The notes under the pieces are model-generated. The model was not told where the DNA came from. It ran no database searches and saw only the letters and a list, made by a program, of their open reading frames with translations. Below, one piece after another: positions 40,528 to 49,385 of a stretch of DNA of 64,000 nt (position 1 is the stretch's first letter; each line of letters starts with the position of its first letter). The stretch is taken from the NCBI GenBank assembly GCA_965221555.1, contig OZ244895.1, positions 3,782,001-3,846,000 on the forward strand, written 5' to 3'. This DNA comes from JAJEAD01 sp965221555. Lineage in GTDB: Bacteria > Pseudomonadota > Gammaproteobacteria > HK1. The position numbers were made by a program, and so were the translations under genes.

Positions 40528-41655
40528 TCAAGCCTGCCCGAACTCCGCGATGTCCTGCGGAGTCGGGGCATAGGCGCCATCGAGCCAGGCGGCGACCTCG
40601 GCCGCGAATGGGCTGTCGAGGCCGCGGTAGCGCCGCCGCAGCGAGCGCCGCTCGCAGTCGCCCAGTCCGTCGAGGCCGGTGTCGTGCAGGCGCTCGAGAT
40701 CCTCCTCCAGACACCGGGCGGTCTTGTCGTCGCAGTGCATCTCGAGCGACGTGCGCAGGGCCTGCTCCGGTTCGTAGCCGGCGGGGTCGGCGTAGAGCAT
40801 GGCGAGCGTCGCGAGCGGGATCCGCGACAGCCACGCCGCGTTCATCGGATTGGCGCCATGCCCGCTGATCGGCGCACCCGGCACCTCGGTCCGCCCGGTG
40901 AACGCGCGCAGGTGGAGGTGGCGGCTCATCCGCGGTCCGTCGTTCACCGGGTAGTTGTCCCAGAGCAGAACGGGACGGCCGAGGCGCTCCCGCACCCCCT
41001 CCAGGTGTTCGCGATCGATGACCGCCGAGCACACTTCCGGGCCGGTCCAGAACACATGCACCTCCGGCGCGAGCTCCGCTCCCAGGGTCTCCAGATACCG
41101 TGACGGCCGTGCTCCCGAGAACGCGTCCAGCACGGAAGCGTCGGAGTAGTAGGTGGGACAGAGCGCGATGGCGCCCGCGTTGCTCGCGCTTCGCACCTGC
41201 CGGACGATGCGGCACTGGCGCCGGGCGAGATCCGCCACATCGGTCGGCATGTCGTCGAAGAGCACCCCGAGCACATCGAGATCGAGACGGTTCAGGGTCG
41301 CGACGCACTCTGCGAGGCGGCGCTGCGCCTGCGCATCGAAGCGTCGGTACAGGGCGAAGGGGCTCAAGCCCACCCCGAACGCGAGGCCCGCGGCCCGGTA
41401 GCGCTCGCGCAGCGCGACGAGGCGGCGCCACTCCCGCAGCGGCCAGGGTTCGGCCCAGCGCTGACGCAGCGCATCGCAGCGCTTGGGCGCGAACAGATAG
41501 AACGAGAACCCCTGCTCGGCGAGGAAGGGGGCGTAGGCGGCACGCTCCGCCCAGCGCCACTGCGGGCCGAAGAAGCCCTCGATGACCCCCAGCCCGAGGG
41601 GGGCGGGCGCCGTCGCCCCGGTGGCCGTACCGCTCCCCCGACTCACGAGAGCCAA
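40528..41655 (-). CDS. Glycoside hydrolase family 84 (beta-N-acetylglucosaminidase/O-GlcNAcase-like)
   Basis: A 375-residue GH84 catalytic-domain protein. The fold starts GVIEGFFGPQWRW, the near-invariant GH84 opening, and the catalytic Asp pair is in LFDDMP (134-135). VFWTGPEVCS, LLWDNYPVNDG and ISGHGANPMNAAWLSRIPL complete the TIM barrel and sugar pocket. The family removes beta-linked N-acetylglucosamine by substrate-assisted catalysis. No signal peptide, carbohydrate-binding or extra domains are seen, so the enzyme may be cytosolic. The open frame begins at TTG 41655; GTG 41646 is a possible alternative. The GH84 family in bacteria is otherwise mostly large secreted enzymes. Confidence 0.85.
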   Translation of the reverse strand: MALVSRGSGTATGATAPAPLGLGVIEGFFGPQWRWAERAAYAPFLAEQGFSFYLFAPKRCDALRQRWAEPWPLREWRRLVALRERYRAAGLAFGVGLSPFALYRRFDAQAQRRLAECVATLNRLDLDVLGVLFDDMPTDVADLARRQCRIVRQVRSASNAGAIALCPTYYSDASVLDAFSGARPSRYLETLGAELAPEVHVFWTGPEVCSAVIDREHLEGVRERLGRPVLLWDNYPVNDGPRMSRHLHLRAFTGRTEVPGAPISGHGANPMNAAWLSRIPLATLAMLYADPAGYEPEQALRTSLEMHCDDKTARCLEEDLERLHDTGLDGLGDCERRSLRRRYRGLDSPFAAEVAAWLDGAYAPTPQDIAEFGQA

Positions 41656-41873
41656 GGGCGCGCAGTGGTGGTCGACACAGGCAAGGGCGTTCGGCGGGTC
41701 AGGGTGCGCTTGCGCACCTGAACTGTTCGTTCCCCATACTTCGAGGGCGAGCCCTTCAAGTCAAGCGCTGGTGCGCGGAGCAAGGCGAGGACTCTACAAT
41801 CGCACTCCATCCCCCGCGTGGACCCGCGCGGTCCACTTCCCGACTGTTCAATATCGCGAGGATTCGACCGGGC

Positions 41874-42815
41874 ATGAACGACGCCGTAGAACTGGAAGCA
41901 CGCATTCACCGGGACGAGGTTGTGGTCCTGGATGGAGCGATAGGCACCGAGCTCGAACGGCTCGGGGCGCCGATGCACGATGCCGTGTGGTGCGGGAAGG
42001 CGCTGGAGGACTACCCGGACCTCGTGCGCGAGGTGCACCGCAGCTACATCGAGGCGGGCGCCGACATCATCACCACGAACACCTACGCCTCGGCCCGGCA
42101 CGCACTCGAGCCCGGCGGGCTCGCGGACCGGGTGGAGGAGTGGAACACCCGGGCCGTCGTCCTCGCCCGAGAGGCCCGCGACACGACCGATGCGCCGCGC
42201 CCGGTGTACGTGGCAGGCTCCGTGTCGACTTTCGGCAGCTTCAACCATCTCCAGCCCGCCGAGCTCGCCCGGGGACTCCGTGAACAGGCCCGCATTCTCG
42301 CCGCGCAGGGCGTCGATCTGCTCCTGCTCGAAACCCTCGGGACGAAGCGTGAAGGAATCGAGGCCGGCGTCGAGGCCATCGCCGACATCGGCCTCCCGGT
42401 CTGGGTGGCGATGAGCTGCATGCAGAGCCACGATTCCGAAGACGTCATGCTCGGAGTCGAAGAGAGCAAGGCCCACAGCCAGGTGGATGACCGGATGGCC
42501 TACGAACCCTTCGGTCCCGTGGTGGCGGCGGTGACGGCGCGGGGCGCCTCCGCGGCGCTGATGATGCACTCGGATCTCAACGTCACCAGGGCCGCGCTTG
42601 CGACGATCGCTTCGCACTACGACGGGCCGCGGGGCGCCTATCCGAACGCCGGGCACTGGCTGCGCCCCCAGTGGGCGTTCGTGGACCAGGTCTCGCCCGA
42701 AGCCTACGCCGCCGAAGTGGGCGCCTGGGTCGAGTCCGGCGCGCGCATCGTCGGCGGCTGTTGCGGCATCGGACCCTCCCACATCAAGGCGGTGCGCGAG
42801 CGTATCGCGGCCTGA
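41874..42815 (+). CDS. Homocysteine S-methyltransferase-family protein
   Basis: A 313-residue member of the Pfam S-methyl_trans family (BHMT/MmuM type). VLDGAIGTELERLGAPM is the family start. The Zn-binding cysteines are present: C182 in WVAMSCMQ and the C-terminal GGCCGIGPSHIKAV (C296 and C297). TNTYASARHALEPGG and LLLLETLGTKREGIEAGVEA are also typical. Such enzymes move a methyl group from betaine, S-methylmethionine or similar to homocysteine. With an amine-dehydrogenase-like gene and a creatinase-like gene in the window, methylated-amine use is possible, but donor is unknown. Start ATG 41874. The GFA gene follows after 37 bp. Confidence 0.85.
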   Translation: MNDAVELEARIHRDEVVVLDGAIGTELERLGAPMHDAVWCGKALEDYPDLVREVHRSYIEAGADIITTNTYASARHALEPGGLADRVEEWNTRAVVLAREARDTTDAPRPVYVAGSVSTFGSFNHLQPAELARGLREQARILAAQGVDLLLLETLGTKREGIEAGVEAIADIGLPVWVAMSCMQSHDSEDVMLGVEESKAHSQVDDRMAYEPFGPVVAAVTARGASAALMMHSDLNVTRAALATIASHYDGPRGAYPNAGHWLRPQWAFVDQVSPEAYAAEVGAWVESGARIVGGCCGIGPSHIKAVRERIAA

Positions 42816-42852
42816 GAGGCGGGCGGCAAACTCCAACGAGAGGAGAGCGGAC

Positions 42853-43260
42853 ATGAAGATCAACGGCGCGTGCCACTGCGGGGAGATAGGCTTCGAGGCC
42901 GAGGCCGACCCCGAATCCGCCGGCATCTGTCACTGCACCGATTGCCAGACGATGTCGGGCACCGCCTTTCGCACCGTGGTGACGGCAACGCCGGGCACCC
43001 TGCGACTGGTGTCGGGAGAGCCGACGATCTATGTGAAGACCGCCGAGAGCGGCAATCGGCGCGCGATGGCTTTCTGCGCCACCTGCGGGACCCAGCTCTG
43101 GGCCTGCGATGTGGGCGAGGACCCGGGCCGCGTCAACATCCGGGCGGGCACCTTGCGCCAGCGCGCGGAGCTCGCCCCGCGGCGCCAGATCTGGTTCCGG
43201 TCCGCCCAGCCCTGGCTCTCCGGGATCGCGTCGCTCCCGAGGGTGCAGAAGCAGTCCTGA
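42853..43260 (+). CDS. GFA family Zn protein (CENP-V/GFA)
   Basis: A 135-residue protein of the glutathione-dependent formaldehyde-activating enzyme family. Zn ligands are visible as C7-x-C9 (ACHCGE), C26-x-C28-x2-C31 (ICHCTDCQ), and C75-x2-C78 (FCATCGT). Only one founding member was linked to formaldehyde-glutathione chemistry; many others have no assigned function. It follows the methyltransferase gene closely and is probably cotranscribed (GAGAGG before ATG 42853). If that operon handles methyl groups, a formaldehyde link is attractive but untested. Confidence 0.82.
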   Translation: MKINGACHCGEIGFEAEADPESAGICHCTDCQTMSGTAFRTVVTATPGTLRLVSGEPTIYVKTAESGNRRAMAFCATCGTQLWACDVGEDPGRVNIRAGTLRQRAELAPRRQIWFRSAQPWLSGIASLPRVQKQS

Positions 43261-43329
43261 TCCCCGAACCCGCCCGGCATGTGCGCCGGTGCGGGCGGCA
43301 TCGGTGAGGGGGTGTGAACCCGAACCGTC

Positions 43330-43764
43330 TCAGCTCAGGTTGCGCAGGGCCTCCTGGACGATCCTCGCGTTCTCTTCGCCCAGGCGCGCCAGGATGTCTT
43401 CGTGCTGCGCCTGGACGTGTTGCCGGACCTTGCCGATCAGCTCAAGACCCGCGTTGGTGAGCACCAGGTGAACCCGGCGGTGGTCCTCCGGGGCCAACTG
43501 CCGGTGCACCAGGCCGTTCGCGACCATGCGATCCACCAGCTTGGTCAGGGTGGGCGGGTTCATCAGCACGATCTCGGCCAGCTCGCCCATCGTCAGACCC
43601 TCGTCCGAGCTCAAGGTCTCCAGCACCCGCCAGGTCTCGACCTGGACATCCAGCTCCTTGAGCCGGTGGTTGAGACTCACGTGCAGCTTGCGGTGGGCCG
43701 CGGCGAGATCGTAGAAGAGAAAGCGACTGATGGTGTGGCGTGCCTTGTCCATTCCCGGATCCAT
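43330..43764 (-). CDS. MarR-family transcriptional regulator
   Basis: A 144-residue winged-helix dimer of the MarR type. The order is helix LFYDLAAAHRKLHVSLNHRLKE, WRVLETLSSDEGLTMGELAEIVLMNPPTLTKLVDRMVANGLVHR (HTH and recognition helix, in parts), wing APEDHRRVHLVLTNAG and a C-terminal dimer helix. The ATG at 43764 gives the normal length; the frame extends to 43998 but is poor in conserved residues. It is divergent from the AmiC-like sensor gene, so it may control the amide cluster, its own expression, or both. A palindromic site lies 65 bp upstream. Confidence 0.85.
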   Translation of the reverse strand: MDPGMDKARHTISRFLFYDLAAAHRKLHVSLNHRLKELDVQVETWRVLETLSSDEGLTMGELAEIVLMNPPTLTKLVDRMVANGLVHRQLAPEDHRRVHLVLTNAGLELIGKVRQHVQAQHEDILARLGEENARIVQEALRNLS

Positions 43765-44117
43765 GTTTGATTCCGCCGTCCGACCCTGGCCCTTCACGCA
43801 CCCGATCGCGACGTCACCGCGCTGAAGCGATCGCTCGCGAGCGCAACTACCGGGGAATCGGGTGGATTGCGGGCGGCGAGTCGAAGAGAGGTTCGAGAGC
43901 GGCGGGTGGCCGTATGGTATCGTCTCGCGAGTGCAGTCGTCTTGCGTGGTGAAGACCTCGTGCGTGAGCGACGCTTTGCCGCGAGCACGGCTTTCCAATT
44001 CGCGATGCTCCCTGAAGCAGGGGGAGAGGCGGGCCGGCGTGCGCCCGCCACCGTGCGTCGCTGGGCGAGATGCCCGGCGGTGTTCGGGCCCGGGGCGCGC
44101 TGAGGGAGCGTGCCGGA
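43765..44117. other. 353-bp divergent control region, MarR and amide cluster
   Basis: Contains overlapping palindromes GCGATCGC (43827-43834) and GCTCGCGAGC (43833-43842) about 65-80 bp upstream of marR, a possible operator. No convincing promoter boxes; short A/T-poor throughout. It should drive the marR gene leftward and the sensor gene rightward. Confidence 0.4.
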
Positions 44118-45278
44118 ATGGTCACCGAGTTCATCGACGCAAGAAGGCCGGCGACACCGTCCGCGCTGCGCGGGGACTCCTTCGATGGCGGTCTCCTGAC
44201 CGGCGGAGCACACGAGTTTCGAGTCGCTCTGCTGATCCCGATGTGCGGCTCCGCCGGCATCTGGGGGCCATCGTGCATCGCCAGCGCCGAGGTCGCGGCC
44301 CACGAACTCAACCGGCATGACGGAATCGCCGGTCGCAACGTGCGCCTCACACTGGTCGATTCGGCGGTCGAAGCCCCGACCCCGGTGGAGGCCCTCGTCG
44401 ATGGGCTGATCGAGGCCCGATCCATCGACGCCATCGTGGGAATGCACATCAGTGCGGTCCGCCGGCGACTGGCGAAGGTCGTTCGAGGGCGCATCCCCTA
44501 CGTCTACACGCCGATGTACGAAGGCGGGGAGCGAAGCTTCGGGGTGTTTGCGATCGGGGATACGCCCGGACACCAGCTCCTCCCCGCGATGGAATGGATC
44601 CAGCGCCGGTACCGGCTGCGCAAGTGGGCGCTTATCGGCAACGACTACGTCTGGCCGAGGGCCTCGAACCGCTACGCCAAGTCGAAGCTCGCCGCCATGA
44701 ACGCTTCCCTCGTGTACGAACGCTACGTTCCGTTCTCGGCCCCCGACATCGCGGTGGAGGTCGAGGCGATCGAGAGCTCGGGGGCCGAGGCGGTGCTCAT
44801 CAGCCTCATCGGCCAGGATGCGGTCGACTTCAACCGCATCTTCGGCCACCGGGGACTGGACCGCAGGCTCATCCGTCTGACCTGCGCGATCGAGGAGAAC
44901 GGCCTGTTGGCGAGCGGCGCGGAGAACCTGAAGAGGCTGTTCTGCGCCTCATCCTACTTCGGCGCTCTCGCGACCGAAGCCAATGCCTGCTTCCGGGAGA
45001 CCTACCACAGCTTCCACGGAAGCCGTGCGCCGGTCCTCGGCGCGCTCGGTCAGTCGACCTACGAGGGCCTGCACTTCCTCGCCAGCCTGATCGGGGATGG
45101 GCGCACGGACTGGCGGGAACACTGCGTGTCCTCGGGCGGCCCCCCGGTCGTCTACCGCAGCGCCCGCCAGGGGAGCTACGTCTCCAATTCCAGTAACGGA
45201 ATCGCGACCTTCATGGCTCGCGCCGACGGGGCCGCCTATCGGGTGATCGAGAAAATTTACGAGAAAACAAGCCCTTGA
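44118..45278 (+). CDS. AmiC-like amide-sensing periplasmic-binding-fold protein, no signal peptide
   Basis: A 386-residue type I periplasmic-binding-fold protein (Peripla_BP_5/6 group) resembling AmiC, the cytosolic ligand sensor of the Pseudomonas amidase operon. FRVALLIPMCGSAGIWGPSCIASAEVAAHELNRHDGIAGR opens the fold; GMHISAVRRRL, IPYVYTPMYEGGERS and the AmiC-like WALIGNDYVWPRASN are seen. The N-terminus (MVTEFIDARRPATPSALRG) is polar, with no signal peptide, so it should stay in the cytosol. It heads the flotillin/amide ABC gene cluster. An amiR-like antiterminator is not adjacent, so how it would signal is unknown. The start ATG 44118 has GGAG-like sequence upstream. Confidence 0.75.
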   Translation: MVTEFIDARRPATPSALRGDSFDGGLLTGGAHEFRVALLIPMCGSAGIWGPSCIASAEVAAHELNRHDGIAGRNVRLTLVDSAVEAPTPVEALVDGLIEARSIDAIVGMHISAVRRRLAKVVRGRIPYVYTPMYEGGERSFGVFAIGDTPGHQLLPAMEWIQRRYRLRKWALIGNDYVWPRASNRYAKSKLAAMNASLVYERYVPFSAPDIAVEVEAIESSGAEAVLISLIGQDAVDFNRIFGHRGLDRRLIRLTCAIEENGLLASGAENLKRLFCASSYFGALATEANACFRETYHSFHGSRAPVLGALGQSTYEGLHFLASLIGDGRTDWREHCVSSGGPPVVYRSARQGSYVSNSSNGIATFMARADGAAYRVIEKIYEKTSP

Positions 45279-45546
45279 ACAGGCCGTTGACCACCCCGGC
45301 AAATACTTGAAAAGGAAAATAACATCTCCTAACCTGATCCTGATCCCGCGAGCCACCGGTCCGGCACGAACGCCGGCCGGGAGCATTGGAGGGCATCGTG
45401 ATCGGGTCGCCCGCTGCCGTCCCCGCCGTACCGGTCCCGGCCGGCGCATCGCGCCGCCGGTCGCTTTGCCGCTCGACTGAAGCGCGACACATTCCCGCCT
45501 TCGCGGGGATCACACACTCAGGCGCCGCGGCCACGGAGGCACGGCG

Positions 45547-47190
45547 ATGACCTGGTTCGTCACCATCGTCGTCCTGCTCGTGCTCGCGGGCCTTGGCGTT
45601 GTCTTCCTCAGCCGCTACTACCGCAAGGCGACCCGCGAAGGGGCGCTGGTGCGCACCGGTCTCGGCGGGCAGCGGGTGGTGCTCGACGGAGGCTGTCTCG
45701 CGCTTCCCTTCCTGCACAAGGTGTCCGAGGTGAACATGCGCACCTCGAGGCTGGAGATCCAGCGCGTCGGGCCGGACTCGGTGATCACCCGGGATCGCCT
45801 GCGCGTCGATGTCGGCGCGGAGTTCCACGTCCGGGTCGAGGCGACCGAAGAGGGGGTCGCGACCGCCGCCCAGGCGCTGGCCGGCAAGACCTTCCGCGCC
45901 TCCGAGCTTGCGGAGACGCTGGAGGGCAAGCTGGTGAACGCGGTGCTCTCGGTAGCCGCCGGCTACAGCATGGAGAGCCTTCAGGACGAGCGTGCGAAGT
46001 ACACCGGCGAGGTGAGCCGGATGCTCGGCGAGGACCTCGCCCGCAACGGCCTGCGACTCGAGTCGGTCTCCCTCACCCGGCTGGATCAGACCCCGTTCCA
46101 CGCGCTCGACGAGAACAACGCCTTCAACGCGCTCGGCATGCGGCGCCTCGCCGAGATCATCGCGACCAACAAGAAGGAACGCGCGGCGATCGAGTCGGAG
46201 GCCGAGGTCTCGGTGCACCAGAGCCAGCTCGACGCGACCAAGCGCCGGCTCATCCTCTCCCAGGAGGAAGAGGAGGCGACGATCGCCCAGCAGCGCGAGA
46301 TCGAGACCGCCCGGGCCGCGAGTCAGGCCGACATCGCGGAACAGCAGTCCGCCTCGGAGCGCCGCCGCGAGGCGGCCCGGATCGCGCGCGAACGCGATGT
46401 ACGCCTGTCGGAGATCGAGCGGGACCAAGAACTCTCCCGCCAGCAGCTCGCATCCGAGCTCTCGACCGAGACCGCGAAGGTCGACAACGCGGTCGCGCTG
46501 GCGGTGAAGCGCATAGAGCAGGCGACGGCCGACACCGAGGCACACGCGGCGCGCGCCCGCGAGGCCGGCGCCGAGGAGCAGGTGCGCACCGCACGCGAGA
46601 GCGCCACCGCGCAGCGTGAGAAAGCCCTCGCGCTCATCCGCGCGGCCGAGCAGTCCGAGGTGGACGACACCCGCGTGCGCAGCGAGGCCGGCACCCTGGT
46701 CTCGATGGCGCAAGCCCAGGCCCGGGCGACCCTTGCCCGGGCCAACGCCGAGAAGGACGAGCTGCTCGCGCGAGCGCAGGGCACCGCGGCTCTCATCGCG
46801 GCGGAGAACGCGCAGAGCCCCGAGCTCATCGGCCAGAAGCTCGACCAGGCCCGCATCGAGGCGCTGCCCGGCATCGTCGAGAAGATGGTGAAGCCGGCCG
46901 AGAAGATCGAATCGATCCGTGTCAACCACATCACCGGTATCGCTCCGGGCGCGAGCGCGGGGGAAGGCGGAACCGGTGGCGACGGCACCGCGGTCAACCA
47001 GGTCGTCGACGGGATGCTGAAGCTCGCGTTCCAGCTCCCCGCCGTGAAGAAGCTGGGCGAGGAGGTCGGACTCGACATCGGCGGCGGAGTGCGCGGGCTG
47101 AGCACGGCGCTCGAGCGAGACCACAGACGCGGCGGAGGCGCAGAGCCGCCCGCCACCCCCAAGACAAGTGAACCGGAGGAGCAATCATGA
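45547..47190 (+). CDS. Flotillin/YqiK-like SPFH membrane protein
   Basis: A 547-residue flotillin-family protein. One N-terminal membrane helix (TIVVLLVLAGLGVVFLS, residues 6-22) anchors it; an SPFH domain follows (GCLALPFLHKVSEVNMRTSRLEI, SVITRDRLRVDVGAEFHVRV). Residues about 195-420 form an Ala/Glu/Arg/Gln-rich coiled coil typical of flotillins; the end is Gly-rich and charged. Flotillins build membrane microdomains that host other complexes. The final ATGA overlaps the start of the ABC binding protein gene, so it is translationally coupled to the amide transporter, which is unusual: flotillins more often pair with NfeD. No NfeD gene is seen. Confidence 0.85.
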   Translation: MTWFVTIVVLLVLAGLGVVFLSRYYRKATREGALVRTGLGGQRVVLDGGCLALPFLHKVSEVNMRTSRLEIQRVGPDSVITRDRLRVDVGAEFHVRVEATEEGVATAAQALAGKTFRASELAETLEGKLVNAVLSVAAGYSMESLQDERAKYTGEVSRMLGEDLARNGLRLESVSLTRLDQTPFHALDENNAFNALGMRRLAEIIATNKKERAAIESEAEVSVHQSQLDATKRRLILSQEEEEATIAQQREIETARAASQADIAEQQSASERRREAARIARERDVRLSEIERDQELSRQQLASELSTETAKVDNAVALAVKRIEQATADTEAHAARAREAGAEEQVRTARESATAQREKALALIRAAEQSEVDDTRVRSEAGTLVSMAQAQARATLARANAEKDELLARAQGTAALIAAENAQSPELIGQKLDQARIEALPGIVEKMVKPAEKIESIRVNHITGIAPGASAGEGGTGGDGTAVNQVVDGMLKLAFQLPAVKKLGEEVGLDIGGGVRGLSTALERDHRRGGGAEPPATPKTSEPEEQS

Positions 47191-48437
47191 CCCTTACCCG
47201 CAGAGGTTTTATCGCCGGCGCTTCCGCCGCCGCAGTGGCCGGACCGGCGATCATCGGCCGCGCGCAGGCCGCCGACCCCATCAAGTTCGTGAGCATCCTC
47301 GACCAGTCGGGAGGGCTCGACATCTACGGCAAGCCGATGGCCGACGCCACCCGCATGGCGGTGGACGAGATAAACGCGGCGGGAGGACTGCTCGGCCGGG
47401 AGGTCGAGCTCGCGCTCTACGACCCGCAGTCGACCATCCAGTACTACACCCAGTACGCCACGCAGGCCGCGGCGGGCGACAAGGCCGATGTCGTGCATGC
47501 CGGTATCACCTCGGCCTCGCGCGAGGCGATCCGCCCGACTTTCTCCCGCTTCCAGGTCCTGTACTTCTACAACACCCTCTACGAGGGCGGGGTGTGCGAC
47601 TTGAACTGCTTCTGCACCGGCTCCACTCCGGCGCAGACGGTGGAGAAACTCGTGCCCCACACCATGAACAAGTGGGGCAAGAAGGTCTACATCGTGGCCG
47701 CGGACTACAACTACGGCCAGATCACCGCGCAGTGGGTGCAGAAATACGTGGCCGACAACGGCGGCGAGACGGTGGAGACCGAGTTCTTCCCCCTCGACGT
47801 CACCAACTTCGGCCCGACCATCAAGAAGATCCAGGCCGCGAAACCCGACATGGTGATGTCGGCCCTGGTCGGCGGGGCGCACGTCTCGTTCTACCGCCAA
47901 TACGCAGCGGCGGGCATGAACGCCAGCGTGCCGATCGCCTCGACCACCTTCGGGGTCGGCAACGAGCACAAGCTCATATCCGCCGAGGAAGGCAACGGCA
48001 TGATCTGCGCCTACTCGTACTTCGAGGAGGTCGACACGCCGGCGAACCGGGACTTCGTGGCCCGCTTCAATGCCTACATGGACGGCAGCCCGCCCGCGCT
48101 GAACGAACTCGCGACGCGCTCCTACGAAGGCGCGCTCCTGTGGGCGGAGGCGGTCCGGCAGGCGGGTACGGTGGAGCGGATGCCGGTCATCGAAGCGTTG
48201 CGCTCGGGGCTCGGGATCGACGGCCCCTCGGGCCGGGTCGAGATCGAGGCGAAGACGAACCACGCGCTCCAGAGCGTCTATCTCGCGGAACTCAAGGACC
48301 AGTCGTTCAACATCATCGAGACCCACGAGGCGCAGCCGCCGACCGACACCCTGCTGGTCTGCGACCTGGTCGCCGATCCGAACCAGTCGGTCTTCAAGTT
48401 CGAGAACGGACTGGAGGCGGCCGGCATCGAGATCTGA
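47187..48437 (+). CDS. Urea/short-chain amide ABC transporter binding protein (UrtA/FmdD-like)
   Basis: A 416-residue periplasmic-binding protein. The N-terminus MTLTRRGFIAGASAAAVAG with cleavage near AQA is a Tat-type signal (T-R-R-G-F-I). The mature part has IKFVSILDQSGGLDIYGKPMADATRMAVDEINAAGGLLGREVEL, the amide/urea-binding family arrangement, followed by DYNYGQITAQWVQKYV and VETEFFPLDVTNFGPTIKKIQAAKPDMVMSALVGG-like blocks. It starts by ATGA overlap with the flotillin gene. The family binds urea, formamide, acetamide or related amides. The permeases and ATPases follow directly, so transporter assembly is complete. Confidence 0.88.
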   Translation: MTLTRRGFIAGASAAAVAGPAIIGRAQAADPIKFVSILDQSGGLDIYGKPMADATRMAVDEINAAGGLLGREVELALYDPQSTIQYYTQYATQAAAGDKADVVHAGITSASREAIRPTFSRFQVLYFYNTLYEGGVCDLNCFCTGSTPAQTVEKLVPHTMNKWGKKVYIVAADYNYGQITAQWVQKYVADNGGETVETEFFPLDVTNFGPTIKKIQAAKPDMVMSALVGGAHVSFYRQYAAAGMNASVPIASTTFGVGNEHKLISAEEGNGMICAYSYFEEVDTPANRDFVARFNAYMDGSPPALNELATRSYEGALLWAEAVRQAGTVERMPVIEALRSGLGIDGPSGRVEIEAKTNHALQSVYLAELKDQSFNIIETHEAQPPTDTLLVCDLVADPNQSVFKFENGLEAAGIEI

Positions 48438-48515
48438 CGAGGGGTTACCCCGGCCCGGACGAAAGGTCGCTGCCGCTCGCCCGCGGGTAGCAGGGCCGAA
48501 GGAGAACCTCGTCGG

Positions 48516-49385
48516 ATGGATCTCGCCGTCGCCTTCGGGCTTCAGATTGTCTACGGGATCGCCAACCTGGCGCTGGTGAGCCTGGGGCTCGCGATCATCT
48601 TCGGCATGATGCGGGTCATCAACCTGGCCCACGGCGAGTTCCTCATGCTGGGCGGCTACACCGTGGTGGTCGCGACCAACGCCGGGGTCAATCTCTGGAT
48701 CGCGATGCTGATCCTCGCACCCCTGGTGGTGGGGGTGATCGGGGTGGTGGTGGAACGGCTGGTCATTCGCTGGCTCTACGGCCGGATGATCGACACCCTG
48801 CTTGCCACCTGGGGCCTCAGCCTGCTCTTCATCGGGCTCGTGACCTCGATCTTCGGGGCATCCACCGCGACGACCATCTCTCCCCCGCTGGGCGTGCTCT
48901 CCATCGGCGAGTACACCTCCTCGGCCTACGAGCTGCTGCTCATCGTCATCACCGTGGGGCTCTGCGTCGCGGCCTACGCGGTGCTCAGAGGGACGAGGCT
49001 CGGACTGGTCGCGCGGGGAACCATGCAGAACGCGGAGATGGCCTTCGCGCTCGGCGTCTCCACCTCGCGAATCTACATGGTGACCTTCGGAGTCGGCGCC
49101 GCGATCTCCGGTCTCGCGGGAGGGCTGCTCGCGCCCATCACCGGCGTACTGCCCACCATCGGAGCGGTCTACATCGCCAAGGCGTTCATCACCGTAATCT
49201 CCGGCGGGGCCGCGATCCTCGCCGGCACCGTGTCCGCGTCGGCACTGCTCGGCGGCGTGAACGGCGTGGCCTCCTTCCTGACCGGCCCGACCATCGGCGA
49301 AGTCGCGCTTCTCCTGACCGCCATCGTCCTGCTGCGCGCGATGCCGCGCGGGATCACCGGCACGATCTTCAAGAAGAGCCTGTGA
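48516..49385 (+). CDS. Branched-chain/urea-type ABC permease (UrtB/FmdE/LivH-like)
   Basis: A 289-residue inner-membrane permease with about eight helices. FGMMRVINLAHGEFLMLGGYT is the hallmark of LivH/UrtB proteins, and GTRLGLVARGTMQNAEMAFALGVSTSRIYMVTFGVGAAISGLAGGLLAP contains the EAA-like loop that contacts the ATPases. Its size suits UrtB without the long periplasmic insert of true UrtB. The last bases overlap the GTG start of the following permease gene. It is one half of the membrane channel of the amide importer. Confidence 0.88.
   Translation: MDLAVAFGLQIVYGIANLALVSLGLAIIFGMMRVINLAHGEFLMLGGYTVVVATNAGVNLWIAMLILAPLVVGVIGVVVERLVIRWLYGRMIDTLLATWGLSLLFIGLVTSIFGASTATTISPPLGVLSIGEYTSSAYELLLIVITVGLCVAAYAVLRGTRLGLVARGTMQNAEMAFALGVSTSRIYMVTFGVGAAISGLAGGLLAPITGVLPTIGAVYIAKAFITVISGGAAILAGTVSASALLGGVNGVASFLTGPTIGEVALLLTAIVLLRAMPRGITGTIFKKSL

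Noticed and set aside
45211..48632. Long minus-strand open frames (657 and 769 codons) opposite the flotillin and binding-protein genes
   Set aside because: Low-complexity Arg/Leu/Ala and Ser/Arg-rich shadows; the plus-strand genes are complete and overlap in the usual operon manner.
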